A DNA stretch of 64,000 bases, from assembly GCF_000764305.2 (NCBI RefSeq), contig NW_025935210.1, positions 44,846 to 108,845 on the forward strand. Reading direction: 5' to 3'. This DNA is from Hyalella azteca. Taxonomy: Eukaryota; Arthropoda; Malacostraca; Amphipoda; Hyalellidae. The notes beneath the pieces were generated by a model that saw nothing but the letters and a program-made list of their open reading frames with translations, made no database searches and was not told the DNA's origin. Position 1 is the first letter of the stretch; each line of letters opens with the position of its first letter. Below are positions 58,800-64,000 of this stretch, piece after piece. Both the position numbers and the translations under genes were made by a program.

Positions 58800-59470
58800 A
58801 CAATCAACATTTTCGCGATACCAGTTGGTTTAACTCTTTATTCGTCATCGATTGCTATACCAAGCATTTCTGAATCATGTTTATGGTGTTATTTTCCGTA
58901 GATTTAATCGTGATTTACCCCTCCGTTGTCGTACTTCGGACGAAAGGCAGGTCTGTCCTAAGCTATAAATCTTCTGTGGGTCCTCGATAAACATCCCGCT
59001 CCCCCTCCCCACACACTTTGCAGTCCACTCAGCTTTCAATGTGCTTGTTTGGTGCTTGTGTGGCTTTTACTAATTTACAAGACTGACAATACATGTTTAC
59101 ATGCATAGTCAATAATATGGAAATATTGTTAAGCTGGTCGTAAATAAATGTCATGCGTTACGATGATTACTGAGAAATAATCTTAATTGCGTTTCAAAAT
59201 ATGAAGCAAACGAATGCATAAACAACACAATTCACGCAACAATGCAATCAATATAATCATAAAATTTGAATCAGTCTCTTAGTCTCTCCTATCTATAATA
59301 GTGAGGTTTTTATCAATCCAACGATGGTAGGTCAAGCCAAGTAATGTTAAATGCATGCATCGGCTGTATGCAGAATTGGAATTTCCATCTCACAAAAATA
59401 ATGAATGTTGATATATATTGCTGGAATGTGGCGTTTAGGAAAATGGATAGAAAGCTCTAGGAGTAGTAGT
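58800..59470. other. Intergenic, nothing recognised
   Basis: No supported feature. Confidence 0.4.
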
Positions 59471-59486
59471 TGTATGTCTGATTATT

Positions 59487-60600
59487 TCAAATCAACGAAA
59501 AATCTGGCATCTGAATTGTAAAGGATGCTGGGTGATTCCCGTCTCTTGGAGAAGATTCATCTGCCCAGTCTATTTCTGGATGGTTAAAGTCACCAACGAT
59601 CAACGTATGCGACCTGCTGAATGACATGCTTGGTAAAAGGCTGTTTAGTACGTTATTGTTATCAGAGGAGCTGTTAGGTGATCTGTAAATTACCCCTATG
59701 AGAAGGCTATCTTTGCCTTTTAGAGTAAGTTCGCACCACACTGATTCTCTAGCTGATTGATGCTCTGCAGATAAACTGAAATTCAACAGGTACAATTTTC
59801 CCCCCGTGATTTTTAGGGAGTGTTTCTGTAATACAAATAATGTCTATACACTCGTTTGCGATCACAGCTAACAGTTCACTTTTCTTGTTCAAAACGGAAT
59901 CCGAGTTCGTGTAAACTTTTTGTCCACTTTCACTTTGATCATTTGATGTAGGCTATGCGGTTACTTCCTACATTATTTACAGGCCTTGATCTACGGACAT
60001 CATTTCTACTAATTACTTGTCCTCCATCTCCTCCGACTGTCCGCGAGCAGCCGGTGTTGTCTTGGCAGCTTGGAAGTGATTGACCTGATTTTCCGTGCCT
60101 TTCCGCCTGATTCTCTCCTGCCACTTTTTGCGAAAAACCAATCTTTCTTTGGTGGAATCTTTCTTTACAAAAACTGACTTGTAATCAGCGGATTCTTTCT
60201 CGCTGTTTTCAGCACGCTCCAGACCTGAGCAGAATCCTTTACAGTCACCAGCAAAGGTCTGAAGGTGTTGACAGCAGCGTCCTTCGAGCGTAGCCTCTTG
60301 CAAGATATAACATCAATCGATGTGTTGAGTACCTTGCTGCAACAGTCTACAACAAAGGCCGAGTCATCCATCACTCGTTCCTTCGCATCAGATGCGTTAA
60401 TTTCAGGAATCCCAAACCAGACCAGGTTCGGATTCCTGAAAACATGGCTCTGGTAGACAGATTAGAACTAAGGATGACCAAGTCCAGGCAAGAGGTGGTA
60501 ACACATCGATTGTCTATGTAAGTGGGGAAGCTACCATCATTCAAGAGACAAATGGGGATTGGGGAGGGCTTCAAGAGCTGCTTCTATGGATTTCCCTGTA
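59487..60600 (-). mobile_element. LINE fragment: end of ORF1 and start of ORF2 endonuclease
   Basis: Minus strand: an ORF1-like region (60574-60013) in broken frames with an RRM-like stretch (NTFRPLLVTVKDSAQVWSVL), then an endonuclease start (~59935-59820: YTNSDSVLNKKSELLAVI, IDIICITETLPK) and its middle (59795-59487: IGVIYRSPNSSSDN, LIVGDFNHPEIDW). It stops before the endonuclease ends, so this copy lacks its 3' side, unlike the usual 5'-truncated LINEs. Confidence 0.85.
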
Positions 60601-60741
60601 AAATATCTTCAGATTGTCATTGCTGCTTGGTCTTGTACTGAATTCTTTTTCTTTTACGTAACTCTATAGGAAGAAAACCAAAGGCGATTCATTAATTCTT
60701 TCTTCAATCATGGCAATGTTTTCTTCTGATCTTTTAGTTCT

Positions 60742-60936
60742 TTACCGTCTAGAATGACCTTTATTTTGATTCAGGATCGTTCCTTTATCTTTCCACTGAC
60801 GTATCCACTTCTTGATTGTGTTGAGACTAACTTCTTGTCTGTATTTGGTGGAATAACCTCTCTTTATTTTGGTTAAAGAAGTTTTCAGATAAAATTGTTC
60901 GACAATGAAAACTCGTTGCTCAGAATTTAGCTGCAT
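60742..60936 (-). pseudogene. Transposase N-terminal helix-turn-helix (DUF4817-like)
   Basis: 64 codons: NSEQRVFIVEQFYLKTSLTK, SLNTIKKWIRQWKDKGTILN. The pattern E.R.FIVEQ....S....R......P/V....I..W...F...G fits the HTH domain at the N-terminus of mariner-like transposases. 190 bp upstream, at ~61114-61125, ACAGGGTGACCAAAAAAAAT on the minus strand follows a TA and may be the terminal repeat. No catalytic domain follows, so it is a fragment. Confidence 0.7.
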
Positions 60937-61129
60937 TGTAGGGGAATGTTGATCTTAAAAAATAATGAGTTTTAAATATGAAATATATAGAGAACTTTGG
61001 TAACATGGATATCAAATAAAACTTGAAGTTATACTCTTTCATGTGGTTTTTATTTCATCTTTCTACGTTTAATACTTTTCGAGTTATAAGCCTTTACTTT
61101 TAGCAATTTTTTTTGGTCACCCTGTTAAT

Positions 61130-61590
61130 GTACAAATAAAAGACTGATTCTTTATATGTATGTAGTATTGTAAGCCCATTCCGTACTACTGACAGGCATG
61201 CAACCTTTCTTTGAGCCTAGTCATAGAATTAGAAGCACTTCGTCTTGTATGTCCCTGCGAGGTGGTCTGAGCTACTTAGGCTGCAGAGCACGACTCTAAG
61301 GTATGAGTTGGACGAGGTTAACTATTGCTTTCTATATTTGTTATTTGTGAAGGTTATATCGTGCTATCGTGCTAATATAGTCAGATTATTTATTCATTGG
61401 TGTTAATTGTAAGTATTGTTGTCCATCCTCTAGGGCACAGCGGAGTCCTTCTCCTCTCGCGACGCCTCTCATTACGTCGCTACTCTCATTATTGCTCTCA
61501 GATAACTCTTATGCGCCGCTCTTCTTAATAGTTAAGATAATTAGACTTGTAAAGATCTTTTGCTTATTGAACCTTGAGATAACAATCTCA
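61130..61590. other. Intergenic, nothing recognised
   Basis: No supported feature. Confidence 0.4.
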
Positions 61591-61592
61591 CA

Positions 61593-62358
61593 ATGTATAT
61601 GTGGATAATTTTTGAGATTGGTAGATTAAAGTAGACATCCGTGTAGGGAAGGTAAAACATAAGAAAACCTGTAACTTTTATTTACTGTATCTAACCCGTA
61701 CTAGTTCGGTTAGGTTAATTGCAATAAAGTTGCATGGATATATTTTGAAAATGCTTTATTATCATTAAATGTTTATGAGTAAATCCCAATAGCAGAACAA
61801 TAAATATTTAGAGATTTCCAATAATTTTGGCCATTGTAGCGGCTAATGTAGCGGCGCTACATTTTACTGTAGCGGTAGCAGTAGCGCTCGCTACAATCTA
61901 GTGGGTGTAGCGGTAGCGGTAGCGCCCGCTACATTAACACGTTGACTACGTATTGGTACATATGCGTACCACGAAATGTATTTCTCCTGGTACATAATTC
62001 TGGGTTGCCAGATGGCCTAAAAAACGGCCAATTAAATCCGTGAACAAAAAGTCAAAAAGGCCTATAACTCAATATGTACTAGTATATTTGTAGGTTCCGG
62101 TGTAAAAATTCAATTTTTTAGTTAATTAGGAAGCGCCCCTTACAACCCCTATAAAAAATTTTAGCCGACCACCTAAATTGGAAAAACTAAATCGCGGAAT
62201 TTGTCCGGTAAAAAAAGAAAGTCTGGCAACCCTGATCCCTAATAGTACTAGAAAAATGAAACAAAAGTACAAGATGAACCAATCGTAGTCAACGTGTTAA
62301 GAGCATGTAGCGGTAGCGGTAGCGGCGCTACATTTCAAAGTAGCGCTGCCCAGCTCTG
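61593..62358. mobile_element. Truncated, inverted copy of the 39926-40889 hAT MITE
   Basis: The sequence is the complement of the left third of the element at 39926 (GGTTAGGTTAATTGCAATAA, TGGCCATTGTAGCGGCTA blocks) and ends in the terminus CTGCCCAGCTCTG at 62358. The other end is missing. It is split by an insertion at TTAA (next entry). Confidence 0.88.
61934..62300. mobile_element. piggyBac-type MITE inserted in the hAT MITE
   Basis: TTAACACGTTGACTACG at 61934 and its complement CGTAGTCAACGTGTTAA ending at 62300 form perfect 17-bp ends including a TTAA duplication. Removing it leaves CTACAT-TTAA-GAGCATG-like sequence; the homologous element at ~39988 reads, on the complement, CTACATTTAGAGCATG, so the empty site is known. 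The internal ~330 bp has no frame. Confidence 0.92.
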
Positions 62359-62599
62359 AGTCTGTATAGGATTTGAGAGTCTTAGTTATTCTCGGCAAAT
62401 CCGCAGTCCAGCGAGATAAATGTATTCGAATCACAGAACCTGTTGAAATTTGATTCATACGACTATTTTGTTCAGATTTTATAGAAATGACAAGTTAAAT
62501 GTGAGGCGTTTTGTGAAAATTTTGAGAAGAATTCGTGACCAACGCTAGCTGCTTTGTTTGGAACAACAGGTGTTTGAACACTTGCGTCCTTCCGTGTCA

Positions 62600-62885
62600 G
62601 TCAGTAAACTTCCTTGTGTGCCAGTCGTCGATTTCTTTGTTTCCAATGCATTTGTTTGACTTTGAAACGTCATTGCGTGAAGGTCGTCGATTTCTTTGTT
62701 TCCAATGCATTTGTTTGACTTTCAAACGTCATTGCGTGAAGGTCTTCGATTTCTTTGTTTCCCAATGCATTTGTTTGACTTTCAAACGTCATTGCGTGAA
62801 GGTCTTCGATTTCTTTGTTTCCCAATGCATTTGTTTGACTTTCAAATGTCATTGCGTGAAGGTCGTCGATTTCGTTGCTTTTAAA
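62600..62885. repeat. 59-60-bp minisatellite
   Basis: Four full copies and one partial copy of CATTGCGTGAAGGTCTTCGA + TTTCTTTGTTTCCCAATGCA + TTTGTTTGACTTTCAAACGT. The period keeps frames open on both strands (up to 118 codons), which I read as non-coding. Confidence 0.93.
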
Positions 62886-62889
62886 AACT

Positions 62890-63285
62890 GAATATATGAG
62901 TTTGATCAGTTGAAATGTCTAAAATCGTTTTGATATTCTACCGGTAAACGGGCAGTATTTTGTTAGGAAATTGTTGTTCTTCCCCGACAATTTCTCCATT
63001 TTGCGTAATTATTTTTTGCTGGTAAACAAATTGTATATTTTTAAGATTTATTTGGGCTGCATACAAATGTCATAGCATGGGGTTGTGCCAAATATAACAG
63101 ATGAATTTTTTAATCGAAGTTGCGAGCGGAGGGTTGGCTGGCCACGGCTCTAAATTTTGTTTGGGTGCTGGTAGTTTTATGTGATGGCTACAAGTTATCT
63201 GAGTCATCTTACAGACTAACCATATTATAAAAATCTTAGGTAATATTTGAAATCTGCAGCATTCCAATAGGAAATCAAATCGACC
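62890..63285. other. Intergenic, nothing recognised
   Basis: No supported feature. Confidence 0.4.
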
Positions 63286-63287
63286 AT

Positions 63288-63665
63288 CAGTGCACGGTGG
63301 CCTAGTGGTTACAGTTCTGGGGCCATACTTTCAAAAATCGCTAAGTGAACGTAAGTACTTACGCTCTATTTTCTTGTCCATGATTGGTGGATTCTGCTTA
63401 AAATACCGTCAATGATTGGTTCATGAACATACGATCTCTTAACTTTTTTTGAAAGTATAGGCCCAGAGTACCAAGATTGGAGCAGAGAGGCGCGGGTTCG
63501 ATCCCAGCTCTGTGCGCCAGTTTCTGGTCAGAATCGGCAAGGAGTTAAGCACAGCAGAATTGTAGCAGTGCGTTGTGAGTTCGAGACCGCAAAATGCTGT
63601 GAATGTTCTGCGACGTTAAGAATCGGTGACAGGGCTACGGCCTACTAAACGCTGAAACCGCTGTT
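63288..63665 (+). mobile_element. tRNA-derived SINE, interrupted by a MITE, with LINE-like tail
   Basis: A-box TGGCCTAGTGG at 63298-63308 and B-box GGTTCGATCCC at 63495-63505 match the RNA polymerase III internal promoter (TRGCNNAGYGG, GGTTCGANNCC). The 150 bp between 63317 and 63466 is a MITE; without it the boxes lie ~36 bp apart, as in tRNAs. After the tRNA-like head comes a unique body, then AAGAATCGGTGACAGGGCTACGGCCTA, related to the 3' tail of the LINE copies at 184, 6600 and 50611. Confidence 0.8.
63317..63466. mobile_element. 150-bp MITE, copy 2, inside the SINE
   Basis: Left CTGGGGCCATACTTTCAAAA, right complement CTGGGCCTATACTTTCAAAA. It is inverted relative to 37883-38032, with the same length and internal blocks (GTAAGTACTTACG, CAATGATTGG, GATCTCTTAACTTTTTT). 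Confidence 0.9.
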
Positions 63666-63669
63666 TAAA

Positions 63670-64000
63670 CCGTTATCATACCGTATTTTTTCATATTTAC
63701 TCGATGTATTAATATAAGCAGGACTTGAGAAAATGTACCAAAGTTTCATGCATTATACCAGTGCAAGAAATTACAGTTAGGATCGTTTGTTACGACCCCA
63801 GCGAGGTAACTTCCATCGGCTCATGATGCGGACAATGTGTGGGGGTTTTCTTTTACCACTCCACATTAACTTATAAACTCCAATCAGGGAATTGAATGGC
63901 CTAGCTAGTTAACTTGAATTATTCACCAAGGCACGGACAGAAACATAGAGATCGGCAGGACGAATTTGGTTGGGAGAAATGAACACACAATAAATGGTTA
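63670..64000. other. Intergenic, nothing recognised
   Basis: No supported feature up to the window end. Confidence 0.4.

Noticed and set aside
62535..62891. 118-codon frame and its opposite-strand partners
   Set aside because: 60-bp tandem repeat open on both strands.
63288..63510. Genuine tRNA gene with a long intron
   Set aside because: The insert has its own terminal repeats and a second copy at 37883, and a SINE body follows; tRNA introns also sit elsewhere (after the anticodon).

Overview
The window is eukaryotic and most likely from an arthropod, perhaps a crustacean. It is AT-rich, has long introns with GT..AG junctions, little coding sequence, many minisatellites, CR1/L2-like LINE fragments, hAT, piggyBac and Tc1/mariner-like DNA elements, and a tRNA-derived SINE. 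No prokaryotic gene layout is visible. The species call is inference. Most of the long open frames are minisatellites or chance frames.

Two real protein-coding genes could be rebuilt exon by exon, both on the minus strand. (1) A 12-exon gene at 18316-45256. Its predicted 732-residue product has an EF-hand-like N-terminal part and two tandem copies of a nucleoside 2-deoxyribosyltransferase-like fold, the pattern I associate with the arthropod protein Raw. Splice phases agree at every junction and the exon lengths sum to a multiple of three. (2) The mitochondrial Xaa-Pro aminopeptidase 3 gene (XPNPEP3/ICP55 family) at 51727-56412. Eight exons were found, all five M24 metal ligands are present, and only the short first coding exon is missing.

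Layout: 1-18.1 kb is repeats and dead transposons: a LINE 3' tail, a 24-bp minisatellite, a 1.76-kb hAT element holding a LINE fragment, a pyrimidine-only satellite, a LINE relic at 11.4-14.1 kb and an 81-bp minisatellite. 18.1-45.3 kb is the Raw-like gene; its 19.6-kb second intron holds minisatellites, MITEs, a hAT MITE and promoter-like CCAAT clusters. 45.3-51.5 kb is intergenic. 51.5-56.4 kb is XPNPEP3. 57.5-64 kb holds foldback arrays, a LINE ORF1/endonuclease fragment, a transposase HTH fragment, a hAT MITE with a piggyBac MITE inside it, and a SINE interrupted by a MITE.

The most unusual signal is that exon edges with their splice sites are repeatedly copied into the adjoining intron. 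Four introns of the Raw-like gene carry tandem arrays whose unit includes or abuts the real 5' or 3' splice site. XPNPEP3 carries two partial exon copies, each with an acceptor and a donor and each next to a copy of the same MITE.
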